Positions 1 through 8,317 are shown, numbered from the stretch's first letter. The stretch: DNA of 25,374 nucleotides from CAZGCA01 sp964524145 (GCA_964524145.1 CAZGCA010000092.1:1-25374), one strand, 5' to 3'. A program made the numbers and translations. The notes: generated from the sequence alone by a model not told the origin.

Positions 1-195
1 AAACAACGAGCCCGACGCGTGGATACACCACCACATAACACTATACCACGAGTTCAGGTGATTTGCAACACTTTTTTCACCCTTCGGCGCGCATTGTTGC
101 ATATGAGTTGTAAGCAGTTGTGAAGAGTGGGGATATGGCGTGTATGCTGCGCGTTTCGCACGAGGCCGGTCTTGCCCTTTATGCAGGCAGCGAGA

Positions 196-1185
196 TCAAT
201 TTCCGAACGAAGCGTACCCGAACAGGTCGAGAGCCCCCTCCATAACCGATGCGGCCTTCTCGATGGAATCGTGGATATACGCGCGGCTTTCGGCCGCCTC
301 GAACTCGTTCTGCCGGATCGCGTCGATTCGGGCGACAAGCTTTTCGGCGGCAGCCTGTCCTGCCTCGCGTGCTATGCGTGTCCACATGTTGACCCGAATA
401 ACACCGTCGTCGGCAAGCCCGGTCATCTGCTCTTCACTCAGGCACGAGGTGCCGTGGAGCACCAATCGCGCCTCGCCGAGCCCTTTGGTGAGCGCCCGTG
501 CCCGATCCTTCATATACGTGGCGGCACCGACGGTTGCCGCCTGCTGCTCGGTGCCAAGGTCGGCAACGAGAAAATCGACCTTCGTTTTCTCGATATACTC
601 TATGGCCCGCGTTACATAATCGTCGCCCTGACCGGAGCCGGCCTCCTTCTGGAGCGCCCCGGCAGCCTTGCCCTCTACGGTCAGACCCTCCATAATCCCT
701 TCGACCAACACCTGGCTCCCGTAGGTTTCAACGTACTCCCTGGTCAACCGTATGTTCTCCTCAGCCGGGAGCCGCTGAGCGTCGAACATTACGGTCGATA
801 GATAGGGGAGCCCTTCGGTGAGAGCCCACCGGTCGTGTTCCGGGTCGGCGTGATCGACGTGCGGCAGCACGACAACGTCGGCGTAAGGCGAGCCGTCTCT
901 TCCCGCGAGCGCGTTGAGATGCTCCATCATCGAGATGAATCCCGTCGGAGCGTCGCCGCTGTAGGTCACCCGTTGCGCCTGGGGCATGAAATGGTAGTTG
1001 AACGTCATCGCCACCGTCACGATGGGTCGCTCGATGTTGTGCTTCTCAGCGTACCGTTTTGCCGCCAGGAGTATGGCCTCGGTGTTCCAGTGGCTTGCGG
1101 AGCAGAACACGGCCATCGACGCGCCTCGAGTGCGGAACTCTTCGATGGCAGCGAGTGAGTTTTCCCGGTCCGTTATGACCGCCAT
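196..1185 (-). CDS. Class II fructose/tagatose-bisphosphate aldolase family protein, divergent active site
   Basis: 329 aa, about the usual length for class II ketose-bisphosphate aldolases, which use a divalent metal for retro-aldol cleavage of ketose phosphates in the cytoplasm. Family landmarks are in order: H-x-D-H as HVDH (residues 109-112, catalytic Asp and first metal His), a FDAQRLPAEENI block (about 134-145) matching the family's IDGSHLPFEENI region, LHGTS (243-247, metal His and phosphate-binding Gly), and VNMWT (265-269) for the family's VN-[IV]-x-T phosphate site. The motif that normally reads GT-x-H-G, carrying another metal His, reads GTEQQ (211-215) here, so metal binding must differ. 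The gene starts 3 nt after the stop of the FucI-like gene and is surely co-transcribed with it. The family is certain; the substrate and even aldolase activity are not. No clear terminator follows in the 195 bases to the left edge. Confidence 0.85.
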   Translation of the reverse strand: MAVITDRENSLAAIEEFRTRGASMAVFCSASHWNTEAILLAAKRYAEKHNIERPIVTVAMTFNYHFMPQAQRVTYSGDAPTGFISMMEHLNALAGRDGSPYADVVVLPHVDHADPEHDRWALTEGLPYLSTVMFDAQRLPAEENIRLTREYVETYGSQVLVEGIMEGLTVEGKAAGALQKEAGSGQGDDYVTRAIEYIEKTKVDFLVADLGTEQQAATVGAATYMKDRARALTKGLGEARLVLHGTSCLSEEQMTGLADDGVIRVNMWTRIAREAGQAAAEKLVARIDAIRQNEFEAAESRAYIHDSIEKAASVMEGALDLFGYASFGN

Positions 1186-1188
1186 AGC

Positions 1189-2622
1189 TCAAAGGTCCTC
1201 CCCGCGCATGTACGCGCGAATCGATTGCTCCGTTGGTTCGACAGGATCGGGGGTGAGACCCGTGATGTACTTGCACGCCTCGTAGAGCGACGCGGTGAAA
1301 TTGCCGTGGATGCCCGCGACATGGTGGATGTATGGGCCGTAAATGATCCGCTCTTCCCAAAGCGGCCAGTTGTCCACCTCGACCCAGACGTATGTGCCGC
1401 GGGTGTAAGGGCCGGCAGTACCCCGGGTGCACCCGAAGAGAAGTGAGTAGTCGCCGTGGTCGCCGTCGAACCGGGAGATGGTTATCTCGCCGCCTTTAAT
1501 CCTGAATTCTCCCACGCCCGGCTGTTTACCAGGCAGGACATAATGCTCTGCGACCTTCGGTTTCGATTCGGGATCGGCAAGGTCGACGGGGAACGGACCG
1601 CAGTGCCAGAGCAACTCGCTGTTGTCGTTTTCGGGATGGCGGATAGTGAGGTCGGCGAAGAAGATCGGTTTCGCATTCAAGGCTACAGCCTGGAGCATTG
1701 CACAGGTGATGGCTCCGTTTATGTCCGTCTCGCAGCTTACGGGAATTGCCATGGACGTCAACTCCCCGTGGACAAAGCACGGCATCAGGCCGAGCGCGTC
1801 CTGGAGCGCGTTCCAGCACTGCAAGGCAATGGCGTCCAGGTTCTCCTGCCGGGCCCACTCGAGCAGCACGAGTTTCAGGGCCGCCAGTTTTCGTATGTCG
1901 TCGTCTTTGAGCGTACCAAAATCGGCCCGGGCATTAAAATCGGCAACTGTCTGTGTCAACGCCTCGGGGTTTTGCTTAAGCGTTTCTTCAACGCCCCCGG
2001 TTATGTCAACAAGTGTCGTAGGCACAACCTGTATGCCCCAGCGTTCCAGCAGCTCGCCTTCGTTGCATATCACGGTCCAGAACCCGCCGGGCCGCGTGCT
2101 CACTTGGCCTATCCGTGCGCCAATGAACGTATTCGCCGCAGCGGCGGCACCCAGGAACGTCTTGAACCCGCGCTCAAACACCGGACTATCAACGCGCGAG
2201 TTAACGATGTAGGTGAACGGAACCCCGAGCCGTCTTAGTATCTTGCTCGTGGCGAAAAGGCCGCACTGCGTGTCGCGCAGCCGTGTACCGTCCTCGATCG
2301 GGGCCTCGTCGCGCGGACCCCAGAGCAGAAACGGTTTGCCGACATCGCGTCCCACCTTGGCGACAGCACCCTCGGTTCCGAAATTGCAGTGCGGAGCAAA
2401 GACCGCGTCCACCCCTTCGGCACGGAACCGTTCGGCAACCTGCGCGGCCTCTGCTTCCGTGTAGAGCAACCCCTCGTCGTTGAGCCAATCGATGTTGACG
2501 ACGTCCACGTCCCACTCGTTCAGCTTGGCCTCTATCAGCCCTTTGTACTTCAGGCTGTCCTCGCGGCTGAAAACGTCTCGCCTTGTGGGTGCAAGCCCCA
2601 ACTTCACCTTCTTCTTTACCAC
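1189..2622 (-). CDS. L-fucose/L-arabinose isomerase family protein (FucI-like)
   Basis: 477 aa, shorter than E. coli FucI (about 590 aa) and within the range of the 'L-fucose isomerase-like' group. These enzymes interconvert aldoses and ketoses with Mn2+ in the cytoplasm. Candidate metal and catalytic positions are visible: Glu298 in CETDINGAI, Asp324 in FFADLT followed by the LLWHCG stretch (338-342), and His433/His434 in YIHHVAGIHGN. All match the E-D-H ligand pattern of the family. The start is GTG at 2622, chosen because a perfect AGGAGG lies 8 nt upstream (2631-2636). It is the middle gene of a minus-strand block, 102 nt after the DUF4838 gene and 3 nt before the aldolase. Pairing with an aldolase and, elsewhere in the window, a fucosidase suggests deoxysugar catabolism. 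No fuculokinase gene is present, so the exact pathway is open. Confidence 0.85.
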   Translation of the reverse strand: MVKKKVKLGLAPTRRDVFSREDSLKYKGLIEAKLNEWDVDVVNIDWLNDEGLLYTEAEAAQVAERFRAEGVDAVFAPHCNFGTEGAVAKVGRDVGKPFLLWGPRDEAPIEDGTRLRDTQCGLFATSKILRRLGVPFTYIVNSRVDSPVFERGFKTFLGAAAAANTFIGARIGQVSTRPGGFWTVICNEGELLERWGIQVVPTTLVDITGGVEETLKQNPEALTQTVADFNARADFGTLKDDDIRKLAALKLVLLEWARQENLDAIALQCWNALQDALGLMPCFVHGELTSMAIPVSCETDINGAITCAMLQAVALNAKPIFFADLTIRHPENDNSELLWHCGPFPVDLADPESKPKVAEHYVLPGKQPGVGEFRIKGGEITISRFDGDHGDYSLLFGCTRGTAGPYTRGTYVWVEVDNWPLWEERIIYGPYIHHVAGIHGNFTASLYEACKYITGLTPDPVEPTEQSIRAYMRGEDL

Positions 2623-2724
2623 GGCTACTTCCTCCTATGTGAACAGGTTTCTATCCCGGTGTACTCTCCAGCAACGGTTCAATGACGGATGCGAGAAGAG
2701 TATGCATCGTTTTCTATCTTCGTG

Positions 2725-5034
2725 CTACATTATTGCATTTTTCGGCGGAGAAGTCGAGAACTTCAGTTGCGGTACCCGGTTGCCGTTATGGTCCGTAATG
2801 CGGAAGTAGAACCCCCAGTTGACGCCCGTCTGACCTATCTTCAGAAGCACCGGCACCACGCCTTTCGGCAGCGTTACCGGGACGATGTCGTCGTCCAGGC
2901 GCGCAGTGCGATCAACCTTGTTGTCCCACACCTTCTTGCCGGCAAGCCAGACGACTACTGAGTCGTTGCTTCCGACCCGCAGTTGTACGTTCATCTCTTC
3001 GGGCGACTCGACGTAGCACAACGCATAGGCACAGACCCAATCCTTGGGCTCCATGAGCGAGGCCAGATCGATGTACCCGCGCCATCGAGGGTTCTTGTGA
3101 TGCCGCCATTTGACGTTGCCCGACACGCCGTCATACTCGCCGCTGAGATCGATCTCCTTCTCCGGCGGATACGCGAGGCCGTGACCTCTGCGAGCAGTGT
3201 TGTCGAACGGTCCGATAAGCATCCACTCGGTGACAAGCCCGAGAGATTTTGCGAACTTCTCCCCTGCTATCTGTCCGAGACTGCTGTCAAGATAATCCTT
3301 GGCGACGCGGGCGAGTATGAAGTCTTCATTTTGGTTGTGCAGCGCGTCGACAAGCTCGTAGCACCGGCTCTTCGCCCGCTCAAACTCGTCGAGTGAGGTG
3401 TCGGCAGTCGCTATGCGCTTTGCGTGAATGTACTGACGCAGGTACTCGAACGCCGTGGCAGCTAACTCGACACGCTTCTTTGTGAGTTGACTCTTGCAGT
3501 TTTTCCGCGCGTCGTCAATCGCTTTGGCGCACTCGTTCAGCACCGGTGCAGTGAATAGGTGCTCGAGATCGGTCATACCCCAGTTGACATTGGCACTGTA
3601 GGAACTGTACGCCTTCTCGAGGGCCGTGAAGTACCTGCCCATCGGCTCGGCGCTCTCGCCGTAGAACCGTGACCACAGATCGTCGAGCAGCGCTTCTGCA
3701 TCCTGGTCGGCGTCCCACATCATCTTTGCCGCAACGTAGTAGTTCGGGAACAGCGTCGCCCACGAGTTGTGCGACTCAAACGAGAATCCGCGCACCCCCA
3801 GTTGCTTGTATACAGGCATATCGCGCGTTCGTGCACCAAAAAGCGGACACGGCAGTTCGGCATTAAACGGCGTCGGGTCGTAGTCGTAGATGTACACGCG
3901 GGAAGCTGCGGTGAGCCAGTCCCCGAGCAGACGTTTCATCTCCTGGCGCGACTCGCACGACCCATCACCGATCCCGTGCGCTGCACAGAAAACGCTCGTC
4001 GTAAGAACAACGGCAACGTGGGGGCCGACCGGCTCGCGTTCCGGCGGCCGCGTATAGTTGACGTACGCGTAGGTTGTCACCATCTTGCCGGGATGACGTC
4101 CTTGGATTGCGCTCGAAACCTCGTTCAGAAAGCGAACGTACCTGTCGGTAACAACCTGCTTGCCAGTAAACGGGTCCGTGCCGCCGAGATCGAGAGCGCG
4201 ACAGTTCTGGCACTCACAGAAGTCCGTGTTGTCGTCCGGGCACAGCGAGTACGAGAGCACCTCCGGATGCGCGTCGAAATAGTCGCCGATCCGCTCAGAC
4301 ACCAGCCTCACAACATCGGGGTTTGATGTACACAGTTGGGTGGTGTTCCGCTCACCCGCCACAAGCGCATAGTATTCCGGGTGGTCCGCAAGGTACTTCC
4401 CCGGTGGGAGCGTCGCCACCAGGTTGTGGCCGTGGTGTATGAGAGGGTGCCCGAGCTTGTTGCGCAACCCCCACACTCGAAGCCTTTCGGCGGCCTCCGG
4501 GCTCGACCCGTAGGCATACCAGATCTGGCGAAACTCGAAATCCGGCGCTTCGACCCTCTCGCCGGGCTCGAGGGTAATGGTTTCCAGATTTGGAACCACT
4601 TCGCCGGTGTCGCCCGGCATGACCCACCTGCACCCCAGGTCTTCAAGAAAATCGTAGACCGCGTACCATACGGCCCGGTCGTTCTGTCCAACGAGGTGGA
4701 CCGCACCGGGAGCAACCCTCACCAGAAACGAATCGGGTCCGAGAAGCGGCACGCTGATCCCGACATCCGATAGACGGTCCGCACACCCGACAAGAATCGC
4801 CCCTTCGATCTCTCCGCCCGTCCCGACCGGCAGGCTCTTGCCCGCTATCCTCGATAGGTACGACTGAAGCTCGGCGGCGGCCGCCTTCTCGGCGACTCCG
4901 GCGTCTTCGGGCAGAACGATACGGCTGATCTCCGGTCCGTCTCGCACCGACACCTGCGCGTCGGCCATCGCGGCCAGCACGACCCATAACACGCCGATCA
5001 GGGCTGGTACATGCAGTATTCTATTCACAATCAT
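2725..5034 (-). CDS. Secreted DUF4838 domain protein with GH67-like N-terminus and C-terminal beta domain
   Basis: 769 aa. Residues 1-26 look like a Sec signal peptide (hydrophobic core ALIGVLWVVLAAM, AMADA cleavage region). Residues 30-165 resemble the alpha-glucuronidase N-terminal fold, with the phrase AVYDFLEDLGCRWVMPGD found in DUF4838 proteins. The DUF4838 core follows (about 220-480) with its cysteine motif PDDNTDFCECQNC near residue 273. From about 600 a separate domain starts at WMLIGPFDN and resembles the beta-sandwich modules at the C-terminus of many secreted planctomycete-type proteins. The role is probably in extracellular glycan processing; no catalytic activity is established for DUF4838 to my knowledge. 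The start ATG follows a weak GGCGG site. It is the first gene of the minus-strand sugar block and is driven by the promoter at 5074-5103. Confidence 0.88.
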   Translation of the reverse strand: MIVNRILHVPALIGVLWVVLAAMADAQVSVRDGPEISRIVLPEDAGVAEKAAAAELQSYLSRIAGKSLPVGTGGEIEGAILVGCADRLSDVGISVPLLGPDSFLVRVAPGAVHLVGQNDRAVWYAVYDFLEDLGCRWVMPGDTGEVVPNLETITLEPGERVEAPDFEFRQIWYAYGSSPEAAERLRVWGLRNKLGHPLIHHGHNLVATLPPGKYLADHPEYYALVAGERNTTQLCTSNPDVVRLVSERIGDYFDAHPEVLSYSLCPDDNTDFCECQNCRALDLGGTDPFTGKQVVTDRYVRFLNEVSSAIQGRHPGKMVTTYAYVNYTRPPEREPVGPHVAVVLTTSVFCAAHGIGDGSCESRQEMKRLLGDWLTAASRVYIYDYDPTPFNAELPCPLFGARTRDMPVYKQLGVRGFSFESHNSWATLFPNYYVAAKMMWDADQDAEALLDDLWSRFYGESAEPMGRYFTALEKAYSSYSANVNWGMTDLEHLFTAPVLNECAKAIDDARKNCKSQLTKKRVELAATAFEYLRQYIHAKRIATADTSLDEFERAKSRCYELVDALHNQNEDFILARVAKDYLDSSLGQIAGEKFAKSLGLVTEWMLIGPFDNTARRGHGLAYPPEKEIDLSGEYDGVSGNVKWRHHKNPRWRGYIDLASLMEPKDWVCAYALCYVESPEEMNVQLRVGSNDSVVVWLAGKKVWDNKVDRTARLDDDIVPVTLPKGVVPVLLKIGQTGVNWGFYFRITDHNGNRVPQLKFSTSPPKNAIM

Positions 5035-5069
5035 CGTCCGCCGTTTCTTTATCTTGCCGCTTGCTCCGG

Positions 5070-5090
5070 GCGCATCCTACAAAGATGCGC
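5070..5090. repeat. Inverted repeat overlapping the promoter, possible operator
   Basis: GCGCATC (5070-5076) and GATGCGC (5084-5090) form a perfect 7-bp dyad with a 7-nt centre. It covers the -10 hexamer and half the spacer of the minus-strand promoter, a typical place for a repressor operator. Because it also lies close to the transcription start, an RNA hairpin role is less likely. The regulator is unknown and is not encoded in the window. Confidence 0.4.
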
Positions 5091-5103
5091 TCGCAGAAGT
5101 CAA
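5074..5103 (-). promoter_or_regulatory. Sigma70-type promoter for the DUF4838/FucI-like/aldolase block
   Basis: Read on the minus strand: -35 TTGACT (5098-5103, 5/6), an 18-nt spacer, and -10 TAGGAT (5074-5079, 4/6), about 40 nt upstream of the DUF4838 start codon at 5034. Position and strand suit the minus-strand block. This is called by eye from consensus match only. Confidence 0.5.
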
Positions 5104-5276
5104 GGGCCACGTACAGCATGCCTTCTTGCGAAGCTCGTCGCGCACGCTGCACCGCCTCGCCGAAATAGAGCGAGGCACGCCCGTCTCCAGAGGACTATTT
5201 CGCGAGAGCGTTGGGAAGAAACCATTCAGTGATGGGGGGCTCACCGAAGAGGGCAATGGTGTGCTGATCTTTTTTC

Positions 5277-5306
5277 TTGCAAATTGACGGGTTAGTTTGA
5301 TATAAT
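5277..5306 (+). promoter_or_regulatory. Sigma70-type promoter for the pseudopilin/GspF operon
   Basis: -35 TTGCAA (5277-5282, 4/6), an 18-nt spacer and a perfect -10 TATAAT (5301-5306). The predicted transcript starts near 5313, leaving a leader of about 70 nt before the ATG at 5382. The locally AT-rich stretch stands out from the surrounding GC-rich sequence. It is divergent from the 5074-5103 promoter. Confidence 0.6.
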
Positions 5307-5366
5307 AATTCCCAAGTTGTGGGTGGCAGCTTGAAGCGTGCGGAAGAGGGAGACGTTAAACCGCGT

Positions 5367-5379
5367 GGAGTGTTACTCC
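5367..5379 (+). other. Small hairpin enclosing the GGAG of the first pseudopilin ribosome-binding site
   Basis: GGAGT (5367-5371), loop GTT, ACTCC (5375-5379): a perfect 5-bp stem that contains the only good Shine-Dalgarno-like GGAG ahead of the ATG at 5382. It could dampen translation initiation of the first pilin gene. A stem this short may also be chance. Confidence 0.3.
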
Positions 5380-5381
5380 TG

Positions 5382-5885
5382 ATGAGGATGAAAGAAGGGG
5401 TTCTTCTGCGTTTACATCGCAGTGCCAGGCGTCGCGTGCGTCATGCTTCCGGTTTGACGCTTATCGAACTGCTTGTGGCTTTTACGGTCCTGGCTGTGGG
5501 GCTGTTGGTAATCATCCGTCTCTACACCTCCGGAGTGGATATCGATACGCACACTCGCAACCTCACGCTCGCCACGCTGATCGGGCAGGACAAGATGGAG
5601 TCCATCCTGAGGGCGGGGCCTGATGCCCCGTACATGGCAGGGGGGCGTTTTGGCCAACCGGACTATGTGCTGAAGTATCCTGCCGAGCCCGAGAGAGTCG
5701 AGCTGGACGAGCCGCTGTCGAGTCCGTCCGACAAGCAGAACTACGGCAAGTATAGGTGGCAGGCCGAGGTGCGGGGTTCGAAGGAGTCTGCATCGCTCAG
5801 AGAAGTTACCGTCATTGTTACCTGGTACGAACTGGGCAGGGAACAGAAGTTCACGCTCACGTCACTGATGTCAAAGCGAAGGTAG
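5382..5885 (+). CDS. Type II secretion/type IV pilus minor pseudopilin (GspI/GspH-like)
   Basis: 167 aa from ATG 5382. A basic leader of 24 residues ends in Gly24, followed by the class III prepilin motif G|LTLIELLVAFTVLAVG with Glu at +5 and a hydrophobic N-terminal helix. This is what prepilin peptidase recognises. The rest is a soluble domain of mixed composition with no further motif. The open frame extends upstream to a GTG at 5319, but that codon sits only 13 nt past the -10 box, almost at the predicted transcript start, so ATG 5382 (or 5388) is preferred; GGAG lies 11 nt upstream. It is the first gene of the operon, with the next pseudopilin 8 nt downstream. Minor-pilin subtype cannot be fixed from sequence alone. 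Confidence 0.8.
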   Translation: MRMKEGVLLRLHRSARRRVRHASGLTLIELLVAFTVLAVGLLVIIRLYTSGVDIDTHTRNLTLATLIGQDKMESILRAGPDAPYMAGGRFGQPDYVLKYPAEPERVELDEPLSSPSDKQNYGKYRWQAEVRGSKESASLREVTVIVTWYELGREQKFTLTSLMSKRR

Positions 5886-5893
5886 TTGTTGAG

Positions 5894-6535
5894 ATGCATG
5901 GAACGTCGAACAGGCGGCACTGGAGTGCGGGATGTGGGTCAACCCGCGGCATGACACTAATCGAAGTCCTGGCGGTGATCGGTATCTTCGGGGTGCTGAT
6001 GACCATAGGAACCGTGAGCACGATTAAGATGTCGACTCTGATCACCCGACAGAAGCACTTCACGGAGACAGACTCACAGGTTCGTAAAGCGCTCATTCGT
6101 ATCTCTGAGGATCTACGCAGCACCAAGCGAGAACCGGGAGCGTCGTTCGCGGCCGAGCAGGGCAGCTACTCGATAAACGGCCGTACCCTGCCAAGCGACG
6201 GGTTGCGGTTTCTGTGCAACACCCCGTCCGCGGAATCCGAAGATGTCACGTGGCAAGTAGACTATTCGATTGGGCGGTCTGTAAGTGCTGACGAGAAAGG
6301 GTTGATCCAGCGGCTAAGGGTTCCTGGTGAAAAGGGAGGGATGGAGCAGAACCTGTGTCCCGCGGTTGTCGGTCTGGACGCCAAGTTCCTGCCGAGCCGG
6401 GACGCAACGGCTTTCGTCGGCGACTGGGCCCGCGGCATACCGGCCGCAGTGAAGCTGGTACTGATAGTGGAGAACGTAAGGTTGCCGGGACATTTCCTCA
6501 CCTATGTGACGACGGTTAACATTGCATCAGGCTAG
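5894..6535 (+). CDS. Type II secretion/type IV pilus minor pseudopilin (GspJ-like)
   Basis: 213 aa from ATG 5894, 8 nt after the previous gene; the frame is open further upstream but only over coding sequence of that gene. A short leader ends at Gly19, then the prepilin motif RG|MTLIEVLAVIGIFGVLM with Glu at +5. The soluble part carries phrases such as RKALIRISEDLRS and LRFLCNTPS, similar in layout to GspJ/PilW-type pseudopilins (helix, then a beta-rich domain). It would be processed by a prepilin peptidase that is not in this window and join the pseudopilus tip complex in the periplasm. The GspJ versus PilW assignment is tentative. Confidence 0.78.
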   Translation: MHGTSNRRHWSAGCGSTRGMTLIEVLAVIGIFGVLMTIGTVSTIKMSTLITRQKHFTETDSQVRKALIRISEDLRSTKREPGASFAAEQGSYSINGRTLPSDGLRFLCNTPSAESEDVTWQVDYSIGRSVSADEKGLIQRLRVPGEKGGMEQNLCPAVVGLDAKFLPSRDATAFVGDWARGIPAAVKLVLIVENVRLPGHFLTYVTTVNIASG

Positions 6536-6538
6536 ACT

Positions 6539-6964
6539 ATGTTGAAGATACTACGCACTCGAGCGCGTCGTGAAGATGGTGCCGCACTGGTCACCGCGTT
6601 GGGGCTGCTGGCGGTGTTCGCCATGCTCGGCTCAGCGTTCCTTTTTCACTGCAGGATAAACGAGGAACACGCCAAGTTGGATATTGCGTCAGTGAAGGCT
6701 CGTTATCTCGCCATGAGCGGTGCCGAGCGGGCACGGGCGTACGTAACCGATCTCCCGACCGCGGGAGCATGGGACAAGACCGAACCGCTTGGGGACGGTG
6801 CGTACACGGTGCGCATCACCCCGAAAGGCGCTCTGCTCACTGTCGTCTCCGAAGGCAAGGTGCTGCGTCAAGGTACCGTGGTTGGGCGGGCTCTTGTGCG
6901 CGTGACATTTAGTAAAGAGGCCGGGAGGATAAAGATAGTATCCTGGAGCGAATCGATTCCCTGA
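6539..6964 (+). CDS. PilX/GspK-like membrane-anchored minor pilin protein
   Basis: 141 aa. The N-terminus has a basic stretch (RTRARRED), then GAALVTALGLLAVFAMLGSA, the hydrophobic helix typical of PilX/GspK N-termini, where the pattern after the Gly lacks the canonical IE found in true prepilins. It continues with RYLAMSGAERARAYV, a feature common in PilX-like proteins. It is much shorter than GspK (about 300 aa), so it probably represents the PilX-like class or a reduced GspK. It starts 3 nt after the preceding stop, strongly suggesting translational coupling in the pilin operon. Confidence 0.7.
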   Translation: MLKILRTRARREDGAALVTALGLLAVFAMLGSAFLFHCRINEEHAKLDIASVKARYLAMSGAERARAYVTDLPTAGAWDKTEPLGDGAYTVRITPKGALLTVVSEGKVLRQGTVVGRALVRVTFSKEAGRIKIVSWSESIP

Positions 6965-7015
6965 AACACGCTCGGTATAGCCAGCTTGATATTGCGAGCG
7001 GGAGGTGTAAAGAGA

Positions 7016-8221
7016 ATGGCCAAGCAAAACGGGTCAAGAGGTAAGGACGAACTGAAAAAGGAGCTCGAGCAGAGTCTTGCCGGAAAAGCCGAGGGCAAGG
7101 AACCGACTGATGAGCGTTCTCCGGAAGGCCCTCGGGCGGGGGAACCGCTGAGCTCGCCGCCGCGGCTTGGATTGATCAAGTACCGCGAGATCACGGTATT
7201 TCTGCGCCAGCTCGTGATGCTGGTCGAGAGCGGCACGCCGCTCATGAAAGCGTTGAAGACCTTGAGCCAGCGCGTCCAGAACCCGAACATGCGCACAATG
7301 GTGGGCGACATATGTGCAAGTGTAGAGGCCGGCAATCCGCTGTGGCAGTCGTTTGCACGACACACAAAACATTTCCCGGGCATTTTCGTCAATCTTATCA
7401 AGGCCGGGGAGGCAGCGGGTACTTTGCCGACGATTCTGCATCGGCTGGTGGAATACCGTGACAGACGCGAGATGTTGCAGAAGCGTCTTCGGAGCGCGAT
7501 GATCTACCCGGTGATCGTTATCGCTGCCGTCATCGCCGTGCTCTTTATAGTGTGCAGGGTCGTCGTTCCTCAGTTCCAGGAGATGTTCGACTCTGTTGAT
7601 GCCGAGTTGCCGCCCGTCTCCCAGTTTGTGATAAACGTCACGTCGTTTCTGGGCAATTACTGGTGGCTCGTGTTGGCGATCATTGTCGGACTCGCCTTTC
7701 TGTATCGATTGTACGGCGGTACCCGCAACGGTCGCATCACCTTGGACAGACTCAAGATGAAGCTGCCGGTAATCGGCACAATCGTGACCAACGCAACGGT
7801 CACCGATTTCGCGAGAACCTTCAGCATGTTGCTGGGCAGCGGCATATCAATCCTGACGACGCTCGATCTCGTCAAGGATTCGTTGTCCAATCGCGCTTTT
7901 GCAGAACGGCTCCTTGCGGTGCGCGATTCGGTTGAACGCGGCGAGGGGCTTGAGGCCCCGCTGCGTCAGAACGACCTCATGCCGCCGGTTGTAACGGATA
8001 TGCTTGTGACAGGCGAGGAATCAGGTTCGCTGGACTCAGTCTCAGGCAAGATAGCCGAGATATATCAGGAAGAGGTGGATATCGCGATCGGCACGCTCCA
8101 ATCGCTGATAGAGCCGTTGCTGGCGTTGTGCCTTGGCATAGTCGTTCTGATAGTGGTGCTGGCGCTGTTCGTACCCTATATCGAGCTTATCCAGAGCTTG
8201 ACCACGGGAGGGCTCGGGTAA
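7016..8221 (+). CDS. gspF: Type II secretion system F / type IV pilus PilC family inner-membrane platform protein
   Basis: 401 aa, the usual length for GspF/PilC, the polytopic inner-membrane protein that couples the assembly ATPase to pseudopilus growth. A charged N-terminal segment (1-50) precedes two T2SSF domains: the first begins at VFLRQLVMLVESGTPL with the typical FPGIFVNLIKAGEAAGTL, followed by a membrane helix (MIYPVIVIAAVIAVLFIV); the second begins at FARTFSMLLGSGISIL with MLVTGEESGSL and ends in a C-terminal helix. ATG 7016 is chosen because GGAGG (7001-7005) lies 10 nt upstream; a TTG at 6986 is less likely. It is the last gene before a strong terminator. The symbol reflects family membership only. 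Confidence 0.88.
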   Translation: MAKQNGSRGKDELKKELEQSLAGKAEGKEPTDERSPEGPRAGEPLSSPPRLGLIKYREITVFLRQLVMLVESGTPLMKALKTLSQRVQNPNMRTMVGDICASVEAGNPLWQSFARHTKHFPGIFVNLIKAGEAAGTLPTILHRLVEYRDRREMLQKRLRSAMIYPVIVIAAVIAVLFIVCRVVVPQFQEMFDSVDAELPPVSQFVINVTSFLGNYWWLVLAIIVGLAFLYRLYGGTRNGRITLDRLKMKLPVIGTIVTNATVTDFARTFSMLLGSGISILTTLDLVKDSLSNRAFAERLLAVRDSVERGEGLEAPLRQNDLMPPVVTDMLVTGEESGSLDSVSGKIAEIYQEEVDIAIGTLQSLIEPLLALCLGIVVLIVVLALFVPYIELIQSLTTGGLG

Positions 8222-8274
8222 GGCTCATCAACGAACGCCGAGCGGCGGCATACGCGGTATGCGAAGTTGGAACG

Positions 8275-8317
8275 GCCCCCGGACGACGCTGAGTTAGTGG
8301 CCCGGGGGCGTTGTTTT
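8275..8317 (+). terminator. Rho-independent terminator after the pilin/gspF operon
   Basis: A perfect 8-bp GC-rich stem, GCCCCCGG (8275-8282) with CCGGGGGC (8302-8309), a 19-nt loop, then GTTGTTTT. It lies 54 nt past the GspF stop. The loop is longer than typical, but the stem and T-rich tail are good. It separates this operon from the second gspF-like gene. Confidence 0.65.

Noticed and set aside
64..101. TGCAACA/TGTTGCA inverted repeat in the left edge, considered as a terminator of the minus-strand block
   Set aside because: 24-nt loop, AT-poor stem of only 7 bp and no T-run on the minus strand; the first 195 bases otherwise show nothing recognisable.
1456..2238. Plus-strand open frame of 260 codons inside the FucI-like gene
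   Set aside because: Shadow of the FucI-like gene, with no motif and no start site of quality.
5319..5381. Upstream GTG start for the first pseudopilin, giving a 188-aa protein
   Set aside because: It lies 13 nt after the -10 element, has no ribosome-binding site and would give an unusually long 45-residue leader before the prepilin motif.
5379..5396. CTGATGAG...GAAA sequence resembling a hammerhead ribozyme core
   Set aside because: The two core segments are only 4 nt apart, leaving no room for stem II, and no flanking stems I and III pair. It also overlaps the start of the pseudopilin gene.
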